Positions 23,737 through 32,739 are shown, numbered from the stretch's first letter. The stretch: 64,000 bases of DNA from Derxia lacustris (GCF_002105195.1 NZ_MUHU01000002.1:1-64000); one strand, 5' to 3'. Made by a program: numbers and translations. The notes: a model not told the origin generated them from the sequence alone.

Positions 23737-25917
23737 ATGCTGGCCTCGACCACCCGTCTTGCCCTGTCGCTCGCCCTGATCGGCGGCGCGACCTCCGCCT
23801 CGGCGCAAACCGCCGCCGCGCCCGTCACGCGCGAGGTGCGCGTGCAGCCCGTCACCGTCAGCGCCACCCGCACCGAGCGCGATCCCGACAGCGTGCCGGC
23901 CACCGTCACCGTCCACGATGCGGACGCCATCGAGCGTTCCGGCGCGCGCGACCTGAAAGACCTGTTCGCGGGCGAGATCGACGTGGAGCTGCGCGCCCAG
24001 GCCCGCCGCTTCACCGCCGCAAGCTCGGGCGTGGGGCGCGGCGGCAACGAAGCCATCAACATTCGCGGGTTGGAAGGCAACCAGGTGCTGATGCTGGTCG
24101 ACGGCATCCGCGTGCCCTCGGCGTTTTCCTTCGGCCCCTTCGTGACGGGCCGGGGCGACTACTTCGACATCGACAGCCTGGCCCGCGTGGAAGTGCTGCG
24201 CGGCCCGGCCTCGACGCAATACGGCAGCGACGGGCTGGCCGGCGCGGTCAGCCTCGTCACCCTCGGGCCCGACGACGTGCTCAAGCCCGGCCGCGCGGTC
24301 GCCAGCTTCGTGCGCAGCGGCTATGCCAGCGTGGACCGGTCGTGGAACAGCAGCGCCGCCGTCGCCGGCCAGTCGGACGGCGTCAAGGCGCTGCTGCTGT
24401 ACACGCGCCGCGACGGCCACGAGCTGCGCAACCAGGGCGACAACCACGCCGCCGACGCCACCCGCACCGCGCCCAATCCGCTCGACAGCGGCAGCGACAA
24501 CCTGCTCGGCAAGCTGGTCTGGCAGGCCAGCGCCGAACACGAGCTTGGCCTGACCGCCGAATGGCTCGACCGCCGCGTCACCAGCGAGGTGCTGTCGGGC
24601 CGCGCCGCCACCGTCACCGCCAGCACCAGCGTGATCGACCTCGACGCCGACGACCGCCTGCGCCGCCGGCGCGTCTCGCTCCAGCACCGCTACACGCCGG
24701 TCTCGGCGGGGCTGTTCTCGGGCTGGACCACCCAGCTCTACGCGCAGGACGCCGAGCTGCGCCAGTACACCGCCGAGGACCGCGCCAGCGCCGCCGACCG
24801 CACGCGCGACAACCTCTACAAGGAGAAGATCGTCGGCCTCGGCACCCAGGCCGGGCAGCGCTTCGCGCCGTGGGAGCAGCGGCTGAGCTGGGGCCTGGAC
24901 CTGAGCCGCGCCACCATCACCGGCCTGCGCGGCGGCACGGTGGCGCCGGCCGGCGAGAGCTTTCCGTCGAAGCCGTTTCCCGATACCGACACCACGCTGG
25001 CCGGCGCCTTCGTGCAGGACGAATTGCAGCTCGGCCCGGTCGGCGTCTTCACGGGCCTGCGCTTCGACCATTACAAGCTCGCGCCCTCGGCCAGCGGCTA
25101 CACCGGCCGCGCGAGCACGCTGTCCGACCGGGCGCTGACGCCCCGGCTGGGCGCGGTGTGGAACCTGGACGAGCGCCTCGCGCCCTATGCGCAATGGGCG
25201 CTCGGCTTCAAGGCGCCGCAGGCCGATCAGGTGAACAACGGCTTTGCCAACCCGGCCCAGGGCTATCGCTCGATCGCCAATCCCGACCTGAAGCCCGAGC
25301 ACGCCAACAGCATCGAGCTGGGCCTGCGCGGCCGGCTCGACACGCTGCGCTGGCAGCTCGCCGGCTTCGACAACCGCTATCGCGACTTCATCAGCCAGCA
25401 GCGCGTGAGCGGCGCCGGCACGGTCGCCGATCCGACCGTGTTCCAGTACATCAACCTTGCCAAGGTGCGCATCCGTGGCGCCGAGGCGCGCGCCGAATGG
25501 CGGCCGCTGCGCCAGCTCACCGTCGACGGCGGCATTGCCGGCGCCCACGGCGACAGCGAGATCGGCGCGGCCACCACGCCGCTCGACAGCGTGGCGCCGC
25601 TGCGCGCGGTGCTCGGCGCCAGCTGGGACGCGGGCGCATGGTCGGCCCGCCTGCGCTGGCGCCATGCCAACGCCAAGCACGCCGACCGCGTGGCCGACGC
25701 CACGCAATACCTCAGCCGCGCCTCCGACGTGCTCGACCTGGGCGCCAGCTGGCGCATCACGCCCGCGCTGCGGCTGCTGGCCAACATCGACAACGTCGCC
25801 GACGCCCGCTACTGGCGCTGGAACGACGTGCGCGGCCAGCTCGCGACCAGCAGCGTCATCGACGCCTACACCGCGCCCGGCCGCAGCTTCCAGCTCGCGC
25901 TGCGCGCCGATTTCTGA
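23737..25917 (+). CDS. TonB-dependent haem/haemoglobin receptor
   Basis: A 726-residue outer-membrane receptor for haem or haemoproteins. A signal peptide (1–24, ending ASA-Q) leads to a TonB-box-like VTVSATRTERD (about 45–55), then the plug domain with INIRGLEGNQVLMLVDGIR (in parts, near 107–125) and VEVLRGPASTQYGSDGLAG, then a barrel ending ...ALRADF, with a terminal Phe as outer-membrane insertion requires. The family is the TonB-dependent haemoglobin/transferrin/lactoferrin type (HmuR/HpuB-like). A FRAP/NPNL-type element may correspond to FKAPQADQ and NPDLKPEHANSIELG near 490–530. First gene of the hmu operon; hmuS follows 20 bases later. Confidence 0.9.
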   Translation: MLASTTRLALSLALIGGATSASAQTAAAPVTREVRVQPVTVSATRTERDPDSVPATVTVHDADAIERSGARDLKDLFAGEIDVELRAQARRFTAASSGVGRGGNEAINIRGLEGNQVLMLVDGIRVPSAFSFGPFVTGRGDYFDIDSLARVEVLRGPASTQYGSDGLAGAVSLVTLGPDDVLKPGRAVASFVRSGYASVDRSWNSSAAVAGQSDGVKALLLYTRRDGHELRNQGDNHAADATRTAPNPLDSGSDNLLGKLVWQASAEHELGLTAEWLDRRVTSEVLSGRAATVTASTSVIDLDADDRLRRRRVSLQHRYTPVSAGLFSGWTTQLYAQDAELRQYTAEDRASAADRTRDNLYKEKIVGLGTQAGQRFAPWEQRLSWGLDLSRATITGLRGGTVAPAGESFPSKPFPDTDTTLAGAFVQDELQLGPVGVFTGLRFDHYKLAPSASGYTGRASTLSDRALTPRLGAVWNLDERLAPYAQWALGFKAPQADQVNNGFANPAQGYRSIANPDLKPEHANSIELGLRGRLDTLRWQLAGFDNRYRDFISQQRVSGAGTVADPTVFQYINLAKVRIRGAEARAEWRPLRQLTVDGGIAGAHGDSEIGAATTPLDSVAPLRAVLGASWDAGAWSARLRWRHANAKHADRVADATQYLSRASDVLDLGASWRITPALRLLANIDNVADARYWRWNDVRGQLATSSVIDAYTAPGRSFQLALRADF

Positions 25918-25937
25918 CCCACCGCACCGGAGCCGCC

Positions 25938-27017
25938 ATGGCCGACCTTCATCACGACCTGCGTCTTGCCTTCGCCGAAGGCCGCGCCGCCGGCGCGCGT
26001 CACCGCGACATCGCCGCGCGCCTCGGCGTGCCCGAGGGCGAGCTGATCGCGGCCCACGCCGGGCTGTTCGGCGCCGAGGAATCGCCGCTCAAGGCCACCC
26101 GGCTGCGCCCGCCCTGGGACACGCTGCTCGGCGCGCTCGAACCGCTCGGCGAGCTGCTCGCGCTGACGCGCAACCCGGCCTGCGTGCACGAGAAGACCGG
26201 CGTGTATCGCGGCCTCGGCGGCGCGGGCCCGGTCGGCCTGGTGCTGGGCGGCGCCATCGACCTGCGGCTGTTCTGGCGCGAATGGGCGCACGGCTTCGCG
26301 GTGGATGAAACGCTCGCCGACGGCCGCCATCAGCGCAGCCTCCAGTTCTTCGACGCCGGCGGCGAGGCGGTGCACAAGGTCTTCACCACGCCCGCGACCG
26401 ACCTTGAGGAGTACTGCGCCCTGGTCGCGCGCTTCATGGACCCGAGGCTGTTCCACGGCATCGACTGCATCGGCCGGCCGGCGCCCGACGCGCCGCTGGC
26501 CGACGAGGACATCGACGTGACCGGCCTGCGCGACGCCTGGCTCGCGATGACCGACACGCACGAATTCTTCGGCCTGCTGCGCCGCTTCAAGGTGACGCGC
26601 GTGCAGGGCCTGCGGCTGGCCGGCCGCGCGCTCGCGCACCGCATCGACGGCGGCGCGGCGCGCGCGCTGCTCACCGGCGCGGCGGCCAGCGGCGTGCCGG
26701 TCATGGTGTTCGTCGGCAACCCCGGCTGCATCCAGATCCACACCGGCCCGGTGCGGCGCGTGGAGGCGCTCGGTCCCTGGCTCAACGTGCTCGACGACGG
26801 CTTCAACCTGCATCTGCGCGAGGACCACATCGACAGCGCCTGGGTCGTGCGCAAGCCCACGGCCGACGGCATCGTGACCTCGCTCGAAGTCTTCGACGCC
26901 GGCGGCCTCAACCTCGCCATGTTCTTCGGTGAGCGCAAGCCCGGCCAGCCCGAGCGGGCCGACTGGCGCGCGCTGGTCGCCGGCCTCGAAGCGGAGCCGC
27001 AGCCGTGCGCCCGGTGA
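25938..27017 (+). CDS. hmuS: Haem-degrading/haem-trafficking factor HmuS (HemS/ChuX-S family)
   Basis: A 359-residue cytoplasmic protein of the HemS/HmuS/ChuS family, which accepts haem from the importer and degrades or stores it. The family's duplicated domain is visible: first half about 20–180 (with MTRNPACVHEKTGVY-type segment LTRNPACVHEKTGVYRG near 77), second half about 195–345 (VFVGNPGCIQIHTGPV near 257). These two parallel segments bind haem through conserved His/Arg. It lies between the receptor and hmuT in the usual order and overlaps hmuT by 13 bases, so the two are translationally coupled. Start at 25938 has an upstream GGAG. Confidence 0.92.
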   Translation: MADLHHDLRLAFAEGRAAGARHRDIAARLGVPEGELIAAHAGLFGAEESPLKATRLRPPWDTLLGALEPLGELLALTRNPACVHEKTGVYRGLGGAGPVGLVLGGAIDLRLFWREWAHGFAVDETLADGRHQRSLQFFDAGGEAVHKVFTTPATDLEEYCALVARFMDPRLFHGIDCIGRPAPDAPLADEDIDVTGLRDAWLAMTDTHEFFGLLRRFKVTRVQGLRLAGRALAHRIDGGAARALLTGAAASGVPVMVFVGNPGCIQIHTGPVRRVEALGPWLNVLDDGFNLHLREDHIDSAWVVRKPTADGIVTSLEVFDAGGLNLAMFFGERKPGQPERADWRALVAGLEAEPQPCAR

Positions 27018-27961
27018 CGCGCCGGCACTGGCTGGGCCAGGGCGCGCTGCTGGCCGGCGCCGGCTGGCTGCCGCGCATGGCGCGCGCCGCGGCGCTGCCG
27101 GCGGCCATCGCGGCGCTGCTCACCGACGTGATGGCCGCCGCCACGCTCGGCGAAGTCCGGCCGGCACGCAGCACGCGGCGCATCGTGAGCGTGGGCGGCG
27201 CGCTGACCGAAACGCTCTACGCGCTCGGCGCCGAAAGCGAGCTGGTCGGCGTGGACAGCACCTCGCTGCATCCGGCGGCCGCGCGCGCCCTGCCCAACGT
27301 GGGCTATGCGCGCACGCTGTCGGCCGAGGGGCTGCTGGCGCTCGCGCCCACCCTCGTCGTCGCCACCGAGGACGCCGGGCCGCCGGCCGTGCTGCGCCAG
27401 CTCGAAGCCGCGCGCGTGCCGCTGGAAGTGCTCGATTCCAGTCACCGCTACGAGGGCCTGCTGGCGCGCGTGCGCCGGCTCGGCGAGATCACCGACCGCC
27501 GCGACGAGGCCACGCGCCTGATCGACCGGCTGACGCAGGAATGGCGCGCTGCGCAGGCGCTGGTGCGCAACCAGCCCGGGCCGGCGCCGCGCGTGCTGTT
27601 CATCCTGTCCCATGTGCCCGGGCAGGCGCGCGTGGCCGGACGCGGCACCGCCGCCGACGCGATGCTCGGCTATGCCGGCGCCAGCAACGTGATGGCCGCC
27701 TTCGACGGCTACAAGCCGCTCACGCCCGAAGCCGCGATCGCCGCCGCGCCCGAGGTGCTGCTGGTCACCACGCAAGGCCTCGACGCGGCCGGCGGCATCG
27801 ACGGCCTGCTGGCGCTGCCCGGCCTGGCGCAGACGCCGGCCGGCCGCGCGCGCCGCGTGGTGGCCTTCGATGCGCTGGCGCTGCTCGGCTTCGGTCCGCG
27901 CATGCCGGCGCTGCTCGGCGAGCTGGCCGTGGCGCTGCGCCGGCGCGCCGCCACCGCATGA
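27005..27961 (+). CDS. hmuT: Haemin ABC transporter substrate-binding protein HmuT
   Basis: A 318-residue periplasmic haem-binding protein of class III (TroA/FhuD-like helical backbone). Residues 1–29 form a signal with TRRHWLGQGALLAG, which has a Tat-like twin Arg, an unusual feature for this protein. The mature part begins with ITE-like VSVGGALTETLYALGAE and has LDSSHRYEGLLARV in the linker helix. The start is a GTG at 27005 inside hmuS; the 13-base overlap is supported by the signal peptide beginning immediately. Partner of HmuUV. Confidence 0.9.
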   Translation: MRPVTRRHWLGQGALLAGAGWLPRMARAAALPAAIAALLTDVMAAATLGEVRPARSTRRIVSVGGALTETLYALGAESELVGVDSTSLHPAAARALPNVGYARTLSAEGLLALAPTLVVATEDAGPPAVLRQLEAARVPLEVLDSSHRYEGLLARVRRLGEITDRRDEATRLIDRLTQEWRAAQALVRNQPGPAPRVLFILSHVPGQARVAGRGTAADAMLGYAGASNVMAAFDGYKPLTPEAAIAAAPEVLLVTTQGLDAAGGIDGLLALPGLAQTPAGRARRVVAFDALALLGFGPRMPALLGELAVALRRRAATA

Positions 27962-27986
27962 ACATCGCGCCACGCGGCGGGCCGGC

Positions 27987-29042
27987 ATGAGCGTGGCTTT
28001 GCCCGGCGCCGCCCCGGCCCGCGCGCGCCTGCCGGTGGCCGCCCTGCTCGCGCTGCTGCTGATCGCGGCCGCCGTGCTCGCCGCCAACGTGGGCGCGGTG
28101 CCGGTGCGGCCGGCCGACTGGCTCGCGCCCTTCGGCGATGCGCCGCTCGGAGGCAGCGCCCATGTGCTGTGGCATCTGCGGCTGCCGCGCATCGCGACGG
28201 CCACCGTCGTGGGCGCCAGCCTCGGCCTGGCCGGCATGCTGGCCCAGGGCCTGTTCCGCAATCCCATGGCCGATCCGGGCCTGCTCGGCGTCACCAGCGG
28301 CGCGGCCAGCGCGGTGGCGCTGGCGCTGACCTTCTTCGCGGCGGTGCAGGCGCCGTTGCCGCCGGCGTTGCGCATGTGGGTGCTGCCGGTGGCGGGCTTC
28401 GCGGGCGCGCTGGCGGTGTGCTTCGGGCTCGACCGGCTGGCGCGCTGGCTGGCGCCGGGCTCGATCGCGGCGCTGCTGCTCACGGGTCTCGCCATCAACG
28501 CGGCGGCCATGGCCGTCGTGGGCCTGTGCAGCTTCTTCGCCACCGACGAGCAGCTGCGCAGCATCAGCTTCTGGACCCTCGGCTCGCTGGCCGGCGCCAG
28601 CTGGGCGGTGTCCGGCGTGCTGGCCGTCGCGCTCGGCGCCACCGCGCTGGCCGGACGCCAGCTGGCCGCCGGGCTCAATGCGCTCGCGCTCGGCGAGTCG
28701 GTGGCGGCGCATGTCGGCATCGACGTGCCCCGGCTGCGCAACCGCGTGGTGATTGCGCTGGCGCTGGTCAGCGCGCTCGCGGTGGCGTGGTGCGGCGCGA
28801 TCGGCTTCATCGGGCTGATGGCGCCGCACATCGCGCGGCTGGCGGGCGGCGCCGACCAGCATCGCGTGCTGCGGCTGGCGCCGCCGATCGGCGCGCTGCT
28901 GCTGCTGGTGGCCGACACGGTTGCGCGCACCGTCGCCATCCCGGCCGAGATTCCGGTCGGCATCTTCACCGCGCTGATCGGCGCGCCGTTCTTTCTGCTG
29001 TTGCTGCGCGGCATCGCGCGGCGCGACGGCGGCGTGGCGTGA
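27987..29042 (+). CDS. hmuU: Haemin ABC transporter permease HmuU
   Basis: A 351-residue FecCD-family permease with about ten membrane helices. It carries the conserved elements LRLPRIATATVVGASLGLAG (in the first third), FRNPMADPGLLGVTSGA, FWTLGSLAGASW, GFIGLMAPHIARL and the coupling region near PIGALLLLVADTVARTV. It forms the inner-membrane channel for haem with HmuV. Its ATG at 27987 is 25 bases after hmuT, and its stop overlaps the hmuV GTG by four bases. Confidence 0.93.
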   Translation: MSVALPGAAPARARLPVAALLALLLIAAAVLAANVGAVPVRPADWLAPFGDAPLGGSAHVLWHLRLPRIATATVVGASLGLAGMLAQGLFRNPMADPGLLGVTSGAASAVALALTFFAAVQAPLPPALRMWVLPVAGFAGALAVCFGLDRLARWLAPGSIAALLLTGLAINAAAMAVVGLCSFFATDEQLRSISFWTLGSLAGASWAVSGVLAVALGATALAGRQLAAGLNALALGESVAAHVGIDVPRLRNRVVIALALVSALAVAWCGAIGFIGLMAPHIARLAGGADQHRVLRLAPPIGALLLLVADTVARTVAIPAEIPVGIFTALIGAPFFLLLLRGIARRDGGVA

Positions 29043-29818
29043 ACGCGCCGCTGCTCGACCTGCACGGCGCGCGGCTGCGGCTGGGCGGGCGCGACTTCGG
29101 GCCCTTCGATGTGGCCGCGCGGCCGGGCGAACGCATTGCCATCCTCGGCCCGAGCGGCGCGGGCAAGTCGACGCTGCTGCGGCTGGCCGCCGGCGATCTT
29201 GCCGCGCGCGACGGCGGCGTGCGGTTGGCGGGCCGGCCGGTGCGCGACTGGACGCCGGCCGCGCTGAGCCGCCGCCGCGCGGTGCTGCCGCAGGCCGGCA
29301 CGGTGGCCTTCGGGCTGGAGGTGGAACTGGTCGTCGGGCTGGGCCGCGTGGCGCGCGGCACGGCGCCGGTCACAGCCGACATCGTTCGGCAGGCGCTCGC
29401 GCTGGCTTCGGCCGGGCATCTGGCCGGGCGCCGCTTCGACCGGCTTTCAGGCGGCGAGCAGGCGCGCGTGCATCTGGCGCGGGTGTTCGCGCAGTTGTGG
29501 GACGAGGAGTCGGCGCTGCTGCTGGCCGATGAGCCGCTGGCCGCGCTCGACCCCGGGCTGCAACTCGAACTGCTGGCTGCGCTCGACGGTTTCACGCGCC
29601 AGCGCGGTCATGCGCTGGTGGCGGTGCTGCACGACATCAATCAGGCGCTCGCGGGTTTCGATCGGCTCTGGCTGGTCAGCGCCGGCCGGCTGCTGGCCGA
29701 CACGCCGGCCACGTCTGACGCGTTGCCGCTGCTTGAGGCGCTGTACGGCATCGGGCTCGATCGGGTGGATCGCGCCGACGGGCGTTGCGCGGTGTTGCCG
29801 CGCCGGCTGAGCGGCTAG
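29039..29818 (+). CDS. hmuV: Haemin ABC transporter ATPase HmuV
   Basis: A 259-residue ABC ATPase. Walker A is GPSGAGKSTLL (residues 35–45), the Q-loop is VLPQAGT, the signature is LSGGEQARVHLARV, Walker B is LLLADEPLAALD and the H-loop is AVLHDIN. The GTG start at 29039 overlaps hmuU by four bases (GTGA), the common coupling arrangement. Last gene of the haem operon; the hairpin at 29845–29885 follows. Confidence 0.93.
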   Translation: MNAPLLDLHGARLRLGGRDFGPFDVAARPGERIAILGPSGAGKSTLLRLAAGDLAARDGGVRLAGRPVRDWTPAALSRRRAVLPQAGTVAFGLEVELVVGLGRVARGTAPVTADIVRQALALASAGHLAGRRFDRLSGGEQARVHLARVFAQLWDEESALLLADEPLAALDPGLQLELLAALDGFTRQRGHALVAVLHDINQALAGFDRLWLVSAGRLLADTPATSDALPLLEALYGIGLDRVDRADGRCAVLPRRLSG

Positions 29819-29844
29819 GTGCCGGCCTTGCGGTTGGCGGCGCA

Positions 29845-29885
29845 GGCGGTGCGGCGTGCTTCGCGTTGCATTGCGCCGCACCGCC
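29845..29885. terminator. Hairpin between convergent hmuV and PPTase genes
   Basis: The 12-bp inverted repeat GGCGGTGCGGCG / CGCCGCACCGCC surrounds a 17-base loop. It lies in the 70-base gap between two convergent genes. There is no T-tract, so bidirectional termination is an inference. Confidence 0.5.
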
Positions 29886-29889
29886 AGCG

Positions 29890-30627
29890 TCAGCCCAGCA
29901 GCGCCAGCGCAGCCGAATAGCCATCCGCCGCCGCCACGCGCCAGGCCCGCACCGGCCGCGCGAACGCCGGCCAGTCGACGCTGAACGCCTCCCCGTCCGG
30001 CAACACGCAGAGCCCGCGCATGCCATCGCTCAGGCCCGTGCCGGCAGCCTTGAACACCGCCTCCTTGCCCGACCAGATCGCAAAGAAGGCGGCCGCATCC
30101 GCGCCGTCGCCACAGGCCGCGCGCTCGTCGGGATGGAAGGCATGCGCAGCGATGCCAGCCAGCGCCGGCCGCACCGCGATGCGCTCGATGTCGACGCCGA
30201 CCTCGCCCGCTTCCGACAGCGCGATCAGCGCATGCGCGCCCGAATGCGAGACGTTGAATTGCAGCGTCGCGCCATCGAGCATCGGCTTGCCATGCGCGCC
30301 GGCGCGAAACGCCAGCGCCGCCGGATCGCAGCCGAGCCGCGTGCCCAGCAGCCGGCGCAACGCACCGCGCGCAGCCACGAAGCGCAGACGGTCGTCGGTC
30401 ATGCGCAGACGCAGCGCGCGCGCGCGCTCGGCCGCGTCGAGCAGCGGCCAGTCGGGGAAATGAACCGGATCGGCCGCGGGCGAGGCGGCCGAATCTGCAA
30501 CCGCACGGCCAGCCTCGGGCGGCGCGACCGGCACATCGACGCGCCACAGCGCGACGCCATCAGGCACGCCGGCCGGCAGCGCCAGCCGCCGGCATGGCAG
30601 CCCGGCCGGCGCGGCGATCTCAGGCAC
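29890..30627 (-). CDS. 4'-phosphopantetheinyl transferase (Sfp type)
   Basis: A 245-residue enzyme that moves phosphopantetheine from CoA to carrier proteins (polyketide, non-ribosomal peptide or fatty-acid ACPs). Diagnostic motifs are the N-terminal FNVSHSGAH element (near 122), GVDIER with the Mg-binding Asp and Glu (near 143) and WSGKEAVFKAAGTGL (near 184). Length fits the Sfp class. Its start lies inside the 3' end of nsrR (8-base overlap), so it is probably co-expressed with that regulator. No carrier-protein cluster is in view. Confidence 0.9.
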   Translation of the reverse strand: MPEIAAPAGLPCRRLALPAGVPDGVALWRVDVPVAPPEAGRAVADSAASPAADPVHFPDWPLLDAAERARALRLRMTDDRLRFVAARGALRRLLGTRLGCDPAALAFRAGAHGKPMLDGATLQFNVSHSGAHALIALSEAGEVGVDIERIAVRPALAGIAAHAFHPDERAACGDGADAAAFFAIWSGKEAVFKAAGTGLSDGMRGLCVLPDGEAFSVDWPAFARPVRAWRVAAADGYSAALALLG

Positions 30628-31075
30628 GCGCGCGCAGCAGCGGCTTGCCGAACAGCAGCTTGGCGACCTTGTTGCGCTTGCCCATCAGGTCGGCCAGCGT
30701 GTAGCCGTCGAGCACCGCATAAAAGGCTTCGACCGCCTCGGCGAACACGTCGCGCATGCCGCAGGCCTTGGTGATGACGCAGGTGTTGGTGGCCTTGTCG
30801 AAGCATTCGGCCGGCAGCGCCGCGCCCTCGGTGCTGCGCACCAGTTCGCCCACCACGATGTTCTCGGGATCGAGCGCCAGCTCAAGACCGCCGCCCTTGC
30901 CGCGCACGCTGTTGATCCAGCCCACGCGGGCCAGGTGATGCACCACCTTCATCAGATGGTTTTCCGAGATGCCGAAGGCCGTGGCGATCTCGGCGATGGT
31001 GGCGCGGCGCAGCGGATCGGTGGCCAGATAAATGAGGACACGAATGCTGTAATCGGTGAAGTTGGTCAGTTTCAT
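30620..31075 (-). CDS. nsrR: Nitric-oxide-sensing Rrf2-family repressor NsrR
   Basis: A 151-residue Rrf2-family regulator. The N-terminal winged helix begins MKLTNFTDYSIRVLIYLA and the wing has VRGKGGGLEL, both as in known NsrR proteins. Three Cys (C91, C99, C105 in the NTCVITKACGM region) match the [Fe-S] ligand triad, although the first spacing is longer than in E. coli. The C-terminus has LDGYTLADLMG. A near-perfect NsrR palindrome lies 9–31 bases upstream of the ATG, pointing to autoregulation. Together with the upstream NDH-2 gene, it suggests NO control of respiration. The following PPTase gene overlaps by 8 bases. Confidence 0.93.
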   Translation of the reverse strand: MKLTNFTDYSIRVLIYLATDPLRRATIAEIATAFGISENHLMKVVHHLARVGWINSVRGKGGGLELALDPENIVVGELVRSTEGAALPAECFDKATNTCVITKACGMRDVFAEAVEAFYAVLDGYTLADLMGKRNKVAKLLFGKPLLRARA

Positions 31076-31083
31076 GGCGCGCG

Positions 31084-31106
31084 AAGATACACCCTTGATG
31101 CATCTT
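31084..31106. promoter_or_regulatory. NsrR operator
   Basis: A 23-bp site with half-sites AAGATACA and ATGCATCTT around a short spacer, matching the NsrR consensus (AAGATGYA … TRCATCTT) in all but one or two positions. It lies immediately before nsrR. Confidence 0.88.
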
Positions 31107-31238
31107 CATTTGCCACCGGACAAGCCTGCCCGCTTGACCTGACGCAAACGCCCAACGCAAGACGCCGCTGAAGCCGCCATTGGAATGCCGCTTATGCGGC
31201 CGGCGCGGCACCGAATTGCCGGTGCCGCGCCGCGCGCA

Positions 31239-32534
31239 TCAGTGCAGCTTGAGCCGCCCCGACACCCGCTTGTGCAGCAGCCGTGCAAGCGCGAGCACCA
31301 TCGTCTGCCCCACGCCCAGCACCGCGACGTGATGCGCGATGTGCAGCGACATGTACATCCACTTGGCGACCAGCCCTTCCACGAAGAAGTTGGTGCCCGA
31401 CAGATTGCCCATGAGATTGCCCACGCCGCGATGCTCGCCGAGCGACACCAGCGAGCCGAAGTCCTTGTAGACGAAATCCTCGTCCACCTGGCCCTCGCGC
31501 AGCCGCGCCAGCAGCACCCGCGCCAGATAGCTCGCCTGCTGATGCGCCGCCTGGGCCCGCGCCGGCACGAAGCCCGGATGCCCGGTCTCGTTGGGCGGCA
31601 GCGGACAGGCCGCGCAATCGCCCATCGCATACAGGCCCGGCGCCGAGGTTTCGAGCTTGCGGTTCACCACGAACTGGTTGAGCCGGTTGGTCGTGAGCCC
31701 CAGACCCGGATTGCTGTCGGCCGCCTTGATGCCGGCCGCCCACACGATCAGCTCGGCCTCGATGTCGCCGGCCGAGGTAATGAGCCGGTCGGGCTCGATC
31801 GACGTGACCTTGGTGCCGGTCAGCACGCGGATGTTCTTGTGCTGGAGCGCCACCGTCGCCTGCTGCGAGATCTTTTCGGGCAGCCCGCCCAGGATGCGCG
31901 GCCCGGCCTCGACGATGGCGATGTCGAGCCGGAACCGGTGCTGCGGCCCGACGCCGGCCAGAAACACCTGATGCGACTCCAGCAGCTCGGCCGACAGCTC
32001 CACGCCGGTCGCGCCGCCACCGACGATGGCGATCGACAGCTGGCGCCGCTCGGCGAACGCCGCCCGCGTGAAGGCCGTGAGCAGCCGCTTGCGGAAGGCT
32101 TCGGCATCGGCCTCGCGCTCCAGCACCGCCGCGTTGTCGGCGCCCGGCGTGTTGAAGAAGTTGGAGCCGCAGCCGATCGCCAGCACGCCCCAGGTAAAGC
32201 TCACCTCGCGCGCCGGCACCACCAGCTTGCCGTGGTCGTCGGTGATCTCCTTGAGCTTGAGCGTCTTGCCGGCCGCGTCGAGCCCGGCCACTTCGCCGAG
32301 CGCAAAGCTGAAATGGTTGCGCTGCGCCAGCGTCGAGTAGTTGAGCCCTTCCTGATGGATGTCGAGCGTGCCCGCCGCGACTTCATGCAGCGTCGGCTTC
32401 CAGATGTGAAACAGCGAACGGTCGACGAGGAGGACTTTTTCGGGGCCCAGGCGCCGGCCGAGCTTGCGCCCGAGTGCCGCCGCCAGTTCCAGTCCGCCCG
32501 CACCGCCGCCCGCAATCACGATGTCGTAATGCAT
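31239..32534 (-). CDS. ndh: Type II NADH:quinone oxidoreductase (NDH-2)
   Basis: A 431-residue, single-subunit, non-proton-pumping NADH dehydrogenase. FAD-binding GxGxxG is in IAGGGAGGLELAAALG (residues 7–22), the NADH-binding Rossmann motif is in IVGGGATGVELSAEL (near 165–180), and the second FAD motif is in LYAMGDCAACP (near 300). C-terminal hydrophobic/amphipathic helices near 385–430 fit peripheral membrane attachment. The start at 32534 puts the first beta-strand directly at the N-terminus; the longer frame adds 19 residues without homology. It lies just upstream of nsrR in the same direction, 132 bases apart. Confidence 0.9.
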   Translation of the reverse strand: MHYDIVIAGGGAGGLELAAALGRKLGRRLGPEKVLLVDRSLFHIWKPTLHEVAAGTLDIHQEGLNYSTLAQRNHFSFALGEVAGLDAAGKTLKLKEITDDHGKLVVPAREVSFTWGVLAIGCGSNFFNTPGADNAAVLEREADAEAFRKRLLTAFTRAAFAERRQLSIAIVGGGATGVELSAELLESHQVFLAGVGPQHRFRLDIAIVEAGPRILGGLPEKISQQATVALQHKNIRVLTGTKVTSIEPDRLITSAGDIEAELIVWAAGIKAADSNPGLGLTTNRLNQFVVNRKLETSAPGLYAMGDCAACPLPPNETGHPGFVPARAQAAHQQASYLARVLLARLREGQVDEDFVYKDFGSLVSLGEHRGVGNLMGNLSGTNFFVEGLVAKWMYMSLHIAHHVAVLGVGQTMVLALARLLHKRVSGRLKLH

Positions 32535-32739
32535 GCGATTTCCGGTTGAATTTCTTGGAGGAGGAAATGGATCGGTCAGACCCCGCGGCACGCCGGCTTC
32601 CAGCGTGTTGGCCGATCCAGACGCACGGCGACGGCGCGATTCGCACCCGTCCCGATCCGCGACTGACGGCGATCTGACGAGCGTCGAGGCTAGCGGCCGT
32701 CTGCCGCCGCCGCAATCCCATGTGCCGGAATGCCGAAAC

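Noticed and set aside
27958..27990. Short peptide gene between hmuT and hmuU (MNIAPRGGPA frame)
   Set aside because: Ten codons, no conservation visible; more likely part of the hmuU leader.
32567..32677. 36-codon frame with a strong GGAGGAGG ribosome binding site on the plus strand, overlapping the ndh start region
   Set aside because: No homology or conservation can be seen, it is antisense to the ndh leader, and length is too short to judge; kept only as a note.
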